NCBI GenBank assembly: GCA_963971425.1
Contig: OZ020514.1
Location: forward strand, 42,755,158 to 42,819,157
Length of the DNA: 64,000 bases
Source of the DNA: Bryoerythrophyllum caledonicum
Lineage: Eukaryota; Streptophyta; Bryopsida; Pottiales; Pottiaceae
Reading direction: 5' to 3'
Under the pieces are notes generated by a model, which saw only the letters and a list, made by a program, of their open reading frames with translations, was not told the origin of the DNA and did not search any database. The stretch's first letter is position 1. Each line of letters begins with the position of its first letter. A program made the translations under genes and the position numbers. This document shows positions 32,081 to 45,829 of the stretch, one piece after another.

Positions 32081-35000
32081 GTTTCCACATGCTCCTCCCG
32101 GTAGATTACTTACCCGTAAGTCATTTCTCTAGCTTGATAACTCCGCTAAGGATAACAAGAATGAATTCCTCATGGCGTTTTGTTCACTTCTTACAATTAG
32201 GAAAATTCTCAAGGAGCTTAAGTACTGTGGAATTCTTGATTGTTGGTCACTCTTATGAAGATATTGATGCACATTTTAGTTTGGCTTTCAAAACTTATCA
32301 AACGGAAGAATACTTATGATTTGATTGACCTCATGAAAGCCTTCATGGACTCGTAGAAGATTGTCGCGTTCATACCTGAACTGGTGTAGGAATTTGCGGA
32401 TTTTAAGACTTACATTGCTGGAGACCATCACAACAATGGTAGCAAGATCTTGGAGAGATGCACCTATTCAAGTCTTATCTGGAGGAAGAAGGTGATGACG
32501 TTAGATGGCCCGTTATGATATAAAAGAAGTGTGAGACCGATTCATTTTGGCTTCCTCGAAGCTCCAGATAAGCCATGCAAGGTCATCTATCCGAAAAGCA
32601 TCTCTTTTTTATTTTTGCCACCATTGTTATTGACCTTTTTCATTGGCGATCTGTCAATGGACCTTAACGTTAATGTCAATGGTGTGCTAAACTCTTGAAG
32701 GACCATTTGTACTTGCAAGATACAATTGATTCTAGGCGAGTTCCTAAAAATCCATTTTTGTAGATAACTTCTTGAAATTTTTGGTGAGAATAGGAATTTG
32801 AGTTGTCTTTGCAGGGAATTTTTTTATTTTGTTTTTGACTTATATGGAAAAAATTACGGTGCTTCAAACATTAAAAGCTCAACTCTTTTGGCAGTTGGGC
32901 AAGGTACTATAGAGATAGACAGTGCTACCATAGAGTTGACAATTGCACTTTTTTGAGGTGGATAGTAGTAAAGGAAAGTACTTGGCAACCTTCATTGCTT
33001 TCACTTAAAAACGTATAGAAATTAAGGACTTTACTTTTTTTGAAATATATTTTTTTCCACTCTTATAATTATTCATAAAAATTCTATTCACCGTTTGGAT
33101 TTTATATCCAACAATTATTCCTCTATTTATAAATAAAATTGCTTTCCCAAGTAAAGAGCCACTTTCTATACCCATAGTGGTTACAAGTCCATTTTTTTAG
33201 TCGTAGACACCTCCATTACTTGTGATATTTGGTGTGCGATGACTTAACACAAGGTAAATCATAGATCCATTGAGTTAATGCAATATATAGTGCAAAAATT
33301 TGCCATGATCATGGGTCAAAGTATGTTGAACCTGTTTAGGCAAAGTGATAAAAGAACAATTTTGCAGACTTCAAATACATATATCTTTCAATCCGTAGGT
33401 CAAAATTTACAAAAAAATTGAGGTGTCTTTTTGTACTAATTAACTTAAAGATCCAACAATTGAAATTAGTAAACAATTATTAGAATAAGTATAGTAATAT
33501 CTCATCTCAAAGTAGCAATTTTGAGGTGGGTTTGGTGAAACACAAGGCTCGGTCTTATTGTGGTTAAAATTTATGTTCTACTTTAATATATGTAACAATC
33601 TATCTTTGGTCTCCTTAAGATAAGCCTTTCAAGATGTGGACCGCAGATGAACACATAAACCCACGCCTTCCTGTTGGAGATTCAAACCCACACTCTTTCA
33701 AGCCTTTATAGGGAGATGTTTGTGTTCACGAGAACAACTAGAAACCTTGAGAAGGAGGTCGCTAGGGCCATTAGAATTAGCGAAAAGAAATTCCTCATCA
33801 AGAATGGAATTGCAAAATATATTGAGCTTTGAAGGATCGGCATATTCCAATATAAGAACTATGTCGAGGATATGGCCCCCTACATTTCGTACTAAGAGAA
33901 TATCTATTAGCTTATTTCTAGTCCCCTACCATCAAACCCAAAGTCTGTCCAAGAAGGGTTTTGGCCTACATTAAATGGATTTGAGGTCATGTTTGCACCT
34001 CTACATCGCCCAATGACGTCAATGGCATTCCGGACAATACCTCTGAGGATGACTCCAAGGCATATCTTTTCTATGGCCGTGAATATATCCGTCTAAAGTT
34101 GTCTTTGAATCCAATGTGCCCGCAAACTATAGCTATACGTTAGACTCAATATTTTTTCCATACTTCTAATGTTAGCCAATCCTTAAGGATTCTGTTTTGA
34201 TTATTCATCATATACAATAACATTGATGTTCTGTCACTCTGCTGCAAGTTGGCGGCTTCATTATTTTGTAACTAGCTTATTTCTTATTATATCCAACGTT
34301 ATTCAGCTCGCAAACTATCCTCCCTTCTCTAAGGCATGTCTCTACCATTCGCATGATTTGACTCCTTTATTCTATAGAATGTTAAGCTCATGATTATGGA
34401 CTTTGTGCATGACATCCTCGAGCACAATTTGTTTCACCTTAGTCTTGAGCACTACTATACCTAGTAGTCGCTTTCAACACCTCTATGTTGAAAGAATTGT
34501 TTTTCTTTGACATAGTGATTTGGACATAGTAGGTATCACCTAAGTATTACATAGGTATCACCTATACATTATAGGGGTAGCACTTTGACATTACATAGAT
34601 AATCACCTGGATAAAAACTTTATATTTTCCAATTTTTTTGACAACTCTCTATTTTGAATTAACTGTGTACAAAAGCAACCACGACGTAGGGTATGTCTCG
34701 GCTGTCCACCGACTCTTGCATTTGAAATCCTCCTACTTCATCCTTGTGGTACAATACACAAATATTAATATTGAAGATGATAAGTCATGGCAAATAGCCG
34801 CATCCTCATAGTTGGAGGCCCTACAAGAAGAGAAGGAATGTTTACACAATCACAATTTTAAAAATTCTTTGAAAATTGTGAATATCTATTAGAAATTTGC
34901 CCTTTTTTGCATATTTTTTGAAAATATATGAGATGCATTTCGTTGTCACAAGTATTTATTTTGGTCTACAATTGAAGGTTTTATCTACATTTTGTTAAAT

Positions 35001-37130
35001 ATTTGTTTGAGAAATGAGACCCTTTAGATACAAGAAAATGACCAGTCTTCTTGGTATAAATTATCCTCTTAGTTTTACTTTTGACAATCTAAAGGAATAT
35101 AATATTGAATTACAATAGTATTCATAATTAATACAGTGATGTAGCATTCATTCAACAAAAATCACTTAAGATGGCATAATATTTAATTTGGAGGTCCATT
35201 AAAAGAGAGTATTTGTACAAAGCTCTTATGTAACTTCATAAAAAAATTCAAAAATCAAAAATATAAATTGTAATCGTGAGAACAAAATCAGGATGTGTAA
35301 AAGCCCACCTTAGGACTTTAGGGCACAAGGATTAACCCTTTAGCGCCCAAATCATGTAGACTTTGGAGGGTATACTACTTTATCCATTAATAGATTCTTG
35401 CAAGAATTTTTGTACCTTGAAAAAATGAGCTTCACATGTGCACTAGGTCGATAGCTTCACATTGACATATCATACATAAAGAAACATTTATTTTATGCAT
35501 AATTATTGATGATTTTTTTTACTTTTGTCTACTTGATTGTATACGTAAATGTTCCAAACTTATACAAATTGAAACGGAATATTTGCATGCGACGACAAAG
35601 CTCAACAATCATAAAACAATGAAGAATTTCTTAAAGACAAATTTTGATCAAAATTGGAGACCAAAATCATTTTGCATGTGTATGAAATACAACATAGTAT
35701 GCAACATGGTATTCATTGTATTTCATTATAGAGTCTAACCTTGATAATATCACCCTTGTTAATAAAACACCTTGATATAATGACCCAAAACCTTGGAACC
35801 GGTTCTCTAGTTCAAAACTCCCTTATTAGTATCCTTATCACCTTTGATAATATCACTTTCTTTTTCAAAAAGTGGTGTAAGTGTGACAATAACAAGATGG
35901 ATAGATGAATAAGTAATCGGATGGATGATAAAGGTGAAAGAAATGACAAGGGTGACAGAGATGACAAACGCCCCATCGCCCTTGCCTACTTGGCACCCAC
36001 ATAGCCTTCAATTTATTTTTTTAGCATCGTGAGTCTACTTCATTTGCTTTGTTAGAGAGTGTGCTATAAATATGGGGGTTAGTGTGATTTTTTCATAAAA
36101 TATTGCTTTGGAATGTCTTTTGAAGAAATTGAAGTTCTTGAAGTGTAAGTGCTTTGTTTTTCATTGATACCAAGTTGAATGGGTTCTTTCATAATTATCT
36201 CATTCATAGACCAATATTGGCTTTGTTTGGTGTTTGCTGACATTTCTGAAACATTTTATGCTATTGTGGAATTTTATGAAGTGTGTACGTTAAAGGATAA
36301 TTTGGATTTGCCTTCTTGGCTAAATTGGAATCCATTTTCAAGCGCTCCTTGTTGGCTAAAATTTCTTAAGTTGTCAACAAGCTGTTCCAAATTCGAGAAT
36401 GATAACATTGTTATGAGAATTAGATCAATTCAAGGTGTGACATAATACAGGGTGTGATGTATATTTTTTGTTTCTACCTACATATATTTTTTAATTATGT
36501 TATTTTGTTATTTTTTTTTTGATTCGACCTTTATTTTTTATAATACCACATTATGCATTAATCCTCCAAATGTGATACTATCAAATGTCAAACCTTGATC
36601 AAATCACATTTTTAGTGAAACGGAGGGTGTGATATTATCAAGGTTAGACTAAACTTGGTGTATTTTGTGGTGTACTCCTAGCTTTTCTATGAGTTCTATT
36701 ACTCCAAATCATGATCCAATTTTTGAAGAGTGTTTGTGTAATGTGTGCACAAATCTAAACTTCAAATTTCACAGCCTAATTCCTCATGAACTTTATGAAA
36801 ATTGGGTTTTAAAACCTCTAGATTCCCATTTAGGGTTTATGGGCACTAAAGGGTTAACAGCAACCAGTTCTAGAAAACGTTGATATACCCGCAACAATGA
36901 CCTTGACCTACTACACATTCAAACCTTGGAATAGTGCAAGATAAGTTTTGTACTTAAAACATCTCATCAACTTCTCAACTTAGACCTTGTGGCAAATTCA
37001 CATGGACTTCCAATACAAACGAGTGACATAAGAGGGGTTGGAGCATACTCAATAGGACCCTGCTCCAAGGTAGATTGTCTTAAAATAGTTTTTTTAATAA
37101 ACTCCACAAGATCCAAGAAAAACTACCCCT
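32081..37130. other. No gene seen; AT-rich intergenic DNA
   Basis: About 5 kb of AT-rich sequence. The few open frames (33720-33974, 36179-36445, 36665-36883) show no known motif. An inverted pair around 'ctaaccttgataatatcac' (35735-35753) and its complement (36631-36649) may mark a small decayed transposon. Confidence 0.6.
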
Positions 37131-37334
37131 AATTAGAATGAACATTCTCGACCGTTGTCAAAAATTGAAGAAAAATTCTTACAGTCAAGGAGGCAACTTC
37201 GTTGTCTACTTGGAAAAAGCACGTGCAGCCAGACATATTGCTTCAAGTCTCTCACCTCTCAGAGGCTCCTTCGAATTCGTTGAAGACGCTCCTCCTCGAA
37301 AATCTACAGGACATATACATCTTCTCAGCCCAGG

Positions 37335-40300
37335 TTAAGTCGGCCAGCCGCTGGGACCCTTCTTCGTCAACCCAAGAATGGTCGACACCATGAGCTTGCT
37401 GTCGATGGGCTTTGTCAGATACGCGTCCATCCCCACTTGCAGGCACTTCGCTTCATCGGATGACATGGCGTGGGCTGTCAGCGCAACTATTGGTAGGTGC
37501 CAGTCCCTGCCTTCTTCTGCTTTCCGAATGGCCTTCGTGGCGTCATATCCGTCCATTCTCGGCATCTGTGCAAAACAGTTCCAAACGTTTGGCAGCTGGA
37601 CGAATACCTTACTCAGCCTCTAAGGTCGTTGGAAGAGTCTCAACAACGACTAGCTCCTTCACTAATGGGCTATCCACATCGACTCTATTTTAGATTTGCT
37701 TCAAAAGTTCTAGGCTCGTTTGACAGGGATTGCTATACTCAAAGATTCCTACATTGAAGAATGTTTCTGCACTGGTTCTAGAATGGTGTGTGGAAGAAAG
37801 TAGTGATGTTGCTAGTAACAATAGCACGTTCAGGTCGACGTACCTGGCAGTCCATGAGAACAAGGTCGAACTGATCGACCGTCAAGGGGCTGGTGGGCGT
37901 CTCGACGTCAAGATTAATCTGATCGCCCCTTGATCTGCCGATGGTTTCAACAGCTTGCAAGCCGTCAGCGACAGCCACAACGCGAGCGCCCATCCTTTCC
38001 AACATGATGGTTGCAACTTTGGCAAGGACTGGTGTGTCCTCCGCGAGAAGGATGCGGATTCCAGCCAGTGCGTTACTAGGGCCCAGGCGATTCGCAGCCA
38101 GCTTCTTCGCTGTGGCATTCCGCGTACTCGGTCTGGGTTCGGAAGCCGAAGGGCGTGATGTTGAAACCACCGATGCAGGCGAAACTGCTACAGTTACTTG
38201 TTGTGCAGGATCGGAATTGCTCTTTGCAGTTGCTTTCGCGAAGCGGTCGACCTGTTCATGCAAAGCGCGAGGATTTTCAATCACGACCTGATCGACGATG
38301 CGCGCGATTATTGAAGGCTCGTTGTTGACCTGCGTCTTGGGTTCGGAGACAACGATTGGTGGGACTCGTGAATCGCTTGAGAATTTGGGCGTGACAAGAG
38401 GGACGATGCCCACGACGTTTCCGCCGGAGCCTTTGATCTTCTCAGGAAGCAGGATTGACCCAGCAGAAAGATGAGACTTTAGAGACCCATTGGTGGAACT
38501 TGCAGATGAGCTGCCTGGACTCGCCATCGAACCCAGGTTGCTCAGGCTGATGGACTCTTGCTCCTCAGGAGACGCCGAAGGTAAGCCATGAACGCCACCT
38601 TCAGGAGGGCTCATCTTCATCGACACTGCACATTCCAGGTTGTTCGGACTCACGACTGTGACCCGTTCCAAGTTCTCTCGTAGCGCGTGTATGTCCAACG
38701 TAAGGCCCTTTTGACTCACGGTCTGATTGGTGCCTGGCGGAAGGCTGCGGGGCAAAACCTCCGTCGAAGGCCATTTCTCTACGACCTTGGGCAGGGACTT
38801 GTTCGGCCCAGAGAGCCCCAACTTGCTCTGTACCTGAAGCAAAACATAACACTGACATGTCAGAAACTAAAGTTGCACGTCTGCAAAGAAAAGCCATATA
38901 ATACTACTTTTGACCCGTGCTCTTGTGAACATCTAGAGCGACCGCGAAGATCTAATTACACTAGAAAACCTAGATCACAGATAACATGAAAACACCCATC
39001 ATTGAGATCACGGAAGAAATTCCGCATCAGAATTTTCATGTGAGACGAGCACATCCTCAGATTGCTGTATGTGATAAAATTGCAGAGAGATGAAAACTTG
39101 TACGAACCTGAGATTGAATCTTTTCCAATTCATGGCGATCTATGGCTGCAGCTTTGATGTCATCGTAGTAGCCCGAGTTTCGCCGGCTGCTGCCCATACG
39201 GTGGTCAGATTTGGAGTCCCTGGAGCTTCCTCTGTCCAGACAGCCGACCATGGTAGACAGCAGCTGCAACAGCTTCGACTTGTACAGCGGCTGATTGGCA
39301 GTAATGGAGTACCCTGTCCGCCGCAGCTGCATCTTGAGCGCATTCGGGGTATCATGGGTGAATAACCACGAGATCATGATGCCTTTGTCTCGGAACTCAT
39401 CCAGCACGCGCAGCATGGAGACGACTTGATTCGAGTCGTCTGACCAAGGGACCAGTTCAGAGTCCAGAACGGCGAGCAGCTTAAAGTTCTGCATTTTCCA
39501 ATGGCCCGGGTTCCCTGACAAGACCAAGCTCACTTCATCGTCAGGGATCTCTTTAGCATCACAAGATGCTGTGTGCGCTCGGCCGACCTTTCTGTAGCTG
39601 GCCAAGGGCGTAATGAACTCAGTGTTATCAGTACCTTTCTCACAGCTCCCTCTTTGCTCATCCGCCAGGAGATCGTTCAGAACTTGGGTCGTTTCGTCCC
39701 ACTCAGAGGCTTCATACACGTTGAGGCCTCTGAAGTGCATCCACTGTGCAAGAGTGACTCTCGCCATATCTCCTTTCATTGCAAGCAGTACCTGGCACAT
39801 TGTCAACTCTTAGTAAACTGAGTGAACAAATTTTACAAGTGAAGAAAATATGCTACCCCGACAGAATTATCTTACGCACCTTTGCATTATCCAACTCCGT
39901 TGGAAGAGATACGCGAGGTGTGTCAGGCTCGCTGTCATGCGGTTGGCCAAACATGAGGTAGAACCGGAGAAGCGTCCCAGGCCCTTCTTTCTTGACGATT
40001 TTTATATCTCCACCCATCTTCCGAACCTGCAACCGGATGGAATTTGTCTTGAATACATTGCTCGATCGAGTAAAGTATGACCACTCGTATATTAGAACAC
40101 TTTTCCAGAGATATAAAAGAATGCGGGTCGGCACGTACCAGAGATCGAACTATACAAAGTCCAAGGCCAGTTCCTCCATACCTGAATATAAGAGATTAAT
40201 TAGCAGATAAAACCTTCAAAGTATTCCGAGAAAACTTGAAACGAGATAAATTACCAGTTCACGTGCGCCTTCAAGCAATAATAAGGTAAAATTGAAAAAA

Positions 40301-43300
40301 CGTTCTTACGTCCTAGTAGTAGAAGGATCTGCTTGCACAAAACTGTCAAATACAGCCTCCCATTTGCTCAAGTCAATACCTGCGAATGAGAATTACAATG
40401 AACGAATAGAATTACATAGAAGTATCTGAATTATTTCTTCAACATGCAGAAAGAAGTGCAGATGTGAAAATCTCTTAACAAGTAAAAATACAGCTTACTA
40501 ATGATCAATTGACCTTTCTACAGGTGAAAGGAGAGAATTTAACGAGGTTGCTTTAATTACCACATCCAGTGTCTTCCACTTCAAACCATAGAAGGAACTG
40601 CCCAAGCTCGGAGTTGTTAGCGCCTGCCGAGTCATGGCCCGGCCTACTCCGATCCCACGAATTCTCGTTCGTTTCATAAAGTAATCCATTCCTTAACGCG
40701 GTGGCCGACATGTTAGAAGAACCGCACCAACCACGCAGTATCACGTGCCCCGCTGCTCGGACAGGACAATCATGATGAATATACACATGCGTAGGTCCTC
40801 AATGGTTGAAGCAATATAGTGCTAAGACTGCAAAGGAATGCTCAAGAGAGTTCTCAAACTTACAAGAAGTAAATTTGATCGAGTTGGCAATCAAATTTGC
40901 AAAAATCTGTACTGTTCGTGCAGAATCTCCGCTCACCACCCTAGGCATATCATCTGTCAAAAATAAGAAAAACAGTGAGGCTAGAAAATTTTAGTGAACA
41001 AAAATCCTGCCTACGAACTATTTTAGATACTCGACTCTACTGTACTCTGCACATTAACCATCTTGAAAGTTCAACGTATATGTCTTCATGAATATTGGTA
41101 GTTAAGGAATTTATTCATAGACAGTCTGGAAGCATGCATACGAAAGAAAGGAAAGACCTACCAGCCAGGTCCAAAACAATTTCTATGTTATGGTCAACAC
41201 ATTGAACGGAAAACATGTCCACCAGCCCTTCAAGCTCCCGGTTGAGATCAAAATCGGCCGACTCAAGAACAAGCTTCCCGGACTCGACCTGATGACAATG
41301 AAACCACCAGATTCCATTACAATCCACAACTAAAATCAAGAGAAAGTATCAAAAAATAATTATAACAATAATCAGCACCTTGCTTATATCCAGAATGTTA
41401 TTGAGAAGGCGAAGGAGTGCAGTGGAGCAGCGTCGGATCTGAGACACCGTGTTCACTTGCTCCGAAGACAGACAATCGTCGCATAAAAGGATGTCCAGGA
41501 GACCAATCACAGCAGCCATTGGCGTCCGCAGCTCATGGCTGCACACAACAAAACACAGCCATGAATCCAACTAGAATAACCTAGAAAATTCAGAAACATG
41601 TGCTTACAAGGACAAACTTACCTCATGTTAGCTAGGAACTGGCTCTTGTAGTTGCTAGAGGCCTCCGCCCGCCTTCTTGCGTCAAGATGATTAATCAGCT
41701 CGGCTCTTAACTTCATCTCAGTCGACACGCCACTTGTGAAAAATATAATAAACACGCAGCCAACAAGTAGTATGCAACTAGAGATTGCAATTAAGATCGC
41801 CAAGGTGGCCTTGCCCCTTCGATCCACCTCACCCATGACATAACTCCTTGGGATAATTATCACACCAACCTGAAAAGAAATAATGAAAATAATGAAAATA
41901 AAATACAAATCAGTACTCATGAACAATTAATGTGCTTAGAAGAAAAGATCAGAAAATATTACCATCTGCAGTCGGGGAAGCACCAAAGAGAATGTGTCGA
42001 TGTAGAAGCGTTTGCCTTCAAGAACGATATTTTCCGCATGGACCACATTTCGCACCAGGCCTTCAAAGCCGTAGCGCTCGTTCAGCCATTGCGCTCCAGC
42101 TCTGATGACAGGATCGCTCGACTCATTGGCCAGGATCAAGTTGGGTCTGGGCCCTAAGGAGTTAATCAGGGACGAAGATGTGGACGTCGCCAACAGCTGC
42201 CCGCTTGCGGTTGTCAAGTACAAGTACCCACTGTGGGAAGATGTGAGCTCCCGAAGGAACGCACTGATACTAGAAAGTGCAGTGGTGATGCCAACCACCG
42301 CCACCACCGTGTTGGACCCCACATGACGAATAGGAGCTGCACTTGATAAAAGAGGCGACTCCTCATATTCACTGACAGTCACGCGCCATGAAACTTCACT
42401 GCCACTCAGCTGGAGCACGGAGTCGATGTCCTTTGTGAGATCGAAGGACGGAGTTGGTTCAGGTGGACCAATGGAGATTCCTGTGGACTGGTTCACCTTC
42501 TCCAAAAACCACGTTGAATTGCTGGAGTTTCTGAGCAAGTCTGGCCACATGGTCACAGGAGTATCGGACGAAGGAGCTGGTGAGGGACTAGAGATATTCA
42601 ACCCGCCTAATGCAGTGCCGTTCAGAGGGTCTGTGAAATAGTAGTACGTATTGTTGCCTCCCAAAGCTCTGTCAAATGCTTGCAACTGACCATTTCTGTA
42701 GGCCACGGTCACGGACTTGGCGGACTTCCGAGCCGCAAAAATCGCCCACGAAACATTTCGCATGGTCCTATGAAGCTGCATATAGATCATCACGCTTATT
42801 ATGTAGAGCTCATGATTAGATAGCAAAGACAAGATTGTGTTCCATGATCAAGGGCTCGTTTAGGGTTAATACGATGCTCTTGACAAGTTCCAACTATACG
42901 AGTTAAGTCCAGGAATGTGCAAGCAACCCTGAATATGAACATAAACTATCTCATAAGCAGGGGCAGCTTGCACATGATCTAGTCCATTTACTGACTCTCT
43001 ACATTGATGCCACAACTCATGAGGCAGCAGAAGCAACACAAAGGCAAGAGTGATGATAGACGTACCGCCACCTGCGAAGCTGGATCTATTGGAATCGTGA
43101 ACTGGCCTATCACAAACTGCGCAAGCTGTACCTGACTGAACGTGGCTTCCACGGTGTTGTTCAGCAGGTTCCACATGCGAGCAATGGGACGGTTCAGAAG
43201 CTCAGTGCGTAGGCCATAAGCCAGGTTCTTGATTGACCTTGTGGTGTACACCGTGGTGAAATGCCAGGTTAAAATGGTTAACAACGCAATCAGCACAGCT

Positions 43301-43613
43301 AACATAATCTGCCACAAAACATCCACAACATGTCCAAATTAGAGACTCGTGTACCGCGTCCAGTTATACTATGCCTGAATTCACATTAGTTAAGAATGTG
43401 CCCTTGCGTCTAAGATCTGCAACCTTGTCAACATACCATGATGGCCAGACGAACAGAGAACATGCTGTAATAGTATGTTCGACGATGAGGACGAGGTAAT
43501 CCGCTGTCGTGGTGTTCATTTTCAGGGTCGAGAACACGCACTACACGAGGTCGGCGGCGACGTTTGCAACCTCGCAAGAGGAACGTTAACCACTTGGTCA
43601 TGCTCCCCCACAT
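37335..43613 (-). CDS. AHK1: AHK1/ATHK1-like osmosensor hybrid histidine kinase, 14 coding exons
   Basis: Plant plasma-membrane two-component kinase, known in Arabidopsis as an osmotic-stress sensor that phosphorylates HPt proteins. Exons (high to low): 43613-43437, 43308-43066, 42775-41963, 41869-41622, 41538-41379, 41288-41162, 40953-40864, 40752-40561, 40379-40310, 40181-40139, 40026-39880, 39791-39108, 38833-37844, 37565-37335. All junctions are GT/AG and the phases join, giving about 1404 residues. Arabidopsis AHK1 has about 1207; the extra length is largely a Ser/Pro-rich linker in exon 13. TM1 ([15 protein letters not shown]), extracellular sensor region, TM2 ([20 protein letters not shown]), phospho-accepting His495 in SHELRTPM, N-box [21 protein letters not shown], a degenerate receiver, then a receiver with Asp1326 (LMDCQ) and Lys1380 (LTKPID). 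Start ATG chosen because TM1 follows at the usual distance. No defect seen. Confidence 0.95.
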
Positions 43614-45630
43614 TGCAGCACAAATGTTGCTAAAGTGTGCAGCTCTAGATTACGCTCCAACCTGCTCTCCTTTGTCCTCTTCCAAATGGACTGCAGCAGG
43701 AGAGTTAATAATTCGTTAAACATGAAGCCTTCCATAACACAACCGAATTTGAAAACAAAAACTGTATCCTGACAAATAAGTAGAAACTTACAACTTTGAA
43801 ACATCACGTAGAGAGCTCAGCGCAACCTTGAACTCGGGTCTCCCTGCCCTGACCGATTGCAGGCTACTTCCGAACACTTCGCGTAGCTGACCGATCATCC
43901 TCCGCAGCTGCTTATACAGTCACTAACCTGTGTTCCAGGAAAAGATAGATATTTTTTAACAACCTGAAACAAGACAACGGGCAGGGAAAGCAAACGAGGC
44001 GTGAAGCACTTGCTCATGTCTCCAAAGACAACCCCAAGGTTCCCGTCGTCCACACGAGACCTATCCAGGCTTTCTAATCATATACAGATCTGCCGCTGAA
44101 GCGCCATCCAACTGCCCTTAAATATCACACACAATAGCTCTCAGGAATATCTAGGTTTCCTGTAGAAAGAGGACGTACAAGGCCGCTTCATCATGATCAT
44201 CAAAAGTACCGAGTGAAAGTGTACACTACAAGGCCCTAGCTAGAGGACGATGGCAAGTACGAGAGTGAAATATTAACGGCTGACTCATCCTCCTCCGTGC
44301 CACGAACCGAGGTCAGCCCTGCGGTGTGTTATGATCCCTAGAGCCGAATCTCGTCGCAAGTAGTAGTACTAAATCCACATACCAACGGTAAGTCGTGCAG
44401 TGGCCGCACGACGGCTATGGTGCCGCACCCCAACTTCTCCCGCAAGCAGTACACACTGCTCCCGTACTCCCTAGCAACCACATCTCCCTAGATGTCATGC
44501 GCACTACCTAGTTCAGCCTGGCCACTCAAAAGCTACTCCTCCTCTCTGCATACTAGAACTGCATCCCGGGAGACAGATCTACACCAAAACCATAATGCCA
44601 GGTCTCTCAGCACCCTAGAACCAGTTCCCGGAAGACAAATCTCCACTAAAATCACAAGAACGACAAAGGCAGGCACCGAACTCCCAAACTGGCACCAAAA
44701 CCATCAATCTCCCTGTATAACATCCTCAAGAAGCGCACTACCTAAGTCGCAACGGCCTTGTCTCTTTCTTCCTCCGCATTCTGGAATATAAACAACACTA
44801 GAATCCAATCCCGAGAGACAGATCTCCACTGCAACCAGAAGAAGAAAGACAGCAAACTCCCAAACCGTCACAAAATCGTCTATTCCTGGTAAACATCCTC
44901 AAGAACCGCACTCCCTAGGTCGCGGTGCTCCACGCCAGCGCTACTCCTGTTCCTCCCTCCGCACACTAGAAGAAACCGAATCACGGTACACAAATATCTA
45001 CCAGAACGACAAGACGAAAGACATGCACTCCGATACAGGGCATCTCGTGTGAACAAGAGTGCCACTCCAAAACACGATCACAGACAAGAAGTCGAGAGTA
45101 GTAAGTTGCATGAGCTTTCTGAGGATAGGTTTCGCAGAGATTGGAGGCGAGATGGCAACTGGAAGGTAGTGCGCGATTGCGGGAAAGGCAGCCGTCGACT
45201 CGCATCCTCGTTCTTCCGTCACCCACATCTGCATGACGTGGTCGCTGCAGTTGATCGTCAACGGAGGTGGGGGTGGTAGGTTGCACGTCTGTGTGATGGT
45301 TTTTCTGAACAAGGTTGTTGTCTGTTGCGTTGCGAGTGGCTGGGTCTTTGACTGATTTGGGGGGGGCGACAGCGATGGATTGTGCCACGACTCCTCCGCG
45401 CGAGCGCAACATCGGCACGATGCTCTGGTTTCAGGTGCCACGGCGCGTCCTTCCGAGTGAATTTGAGGCCCACAACCGACCAGCGACTGCACGGTAAACG
45501 TAGATCTACGACTGGAGCACATAATGCTCCATGTTATCTAAGCCATTGGTCCATTGAGCTTTTGTCTGGTCATTCGTCTCACGTGGGCTTGAAAGGATTT
45601 ATCTGAGATACCTAGTATGGAGGTCTACTA
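43614..45630. other. Upstream region of the AHK1-like gene
   Basis: This should contain the kinase promoter and 5' UTR. I see no second gene. Open frames of 100-170 codons on the minus strand near 45.0-45.5 kb have no recognisable domain or codon pattern. A TATA box or transcription start cannot be fixed from sequence alone. Confidence 0.5.
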
Positions 45631-45634
45631 TGGA

Positions 45635-45683
45635 GGGCTCTCAACCCCTTCCACGCCATACTGGTGGAAAGGGGTGGAGAGCC
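45635..45683. repeat. Hairpin 1 (20-bp arms)
   Basis: The left arm 'gggctctcaaccccttccac' (45635-45654) pairs with 45663-45683 with one mismatch and one bulged base. The loop is 8 bases. Confidence 0.85.
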
Positions 45684-45722
45684 CCCGGCCATCCCTGCCC
45701 TGCAGTCCGGGAATTTGGTATA

Positions 45723-45818
45723 GCAAGAGACCTGGCCGGGAGGGCCTCACAATCAAAGAGATACCCGGCGCGGAGGGTATCTCCCCGACCGTGAGGCCCT
45801 CCCGGCCTGGTCTCTTGC
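45723..45818. repeat. Hairpin 2 (28-bp arms with inner 9-bp stem)
   Basis: 45723-45750 pairs with 45791-45818 with one mismatch. Inside the loop 'gagataccc' (45758-45766) pairs perfectly with 'gggtatctc' (45775-45783). With hairpin 1 it forms a compact structured block. It could be a miniature transposon, a foldback element or a small-RNA precursor. Confidence 0.88.
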
Positions 45819-45829
45819 GGCATAACGCA

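Noticed and set aside
44981..45522. Minus-strand frames upstream of the kinase
   Set aside because: No domain, and overlapping frames are of similar length; more likely chance frames in the promoter region.
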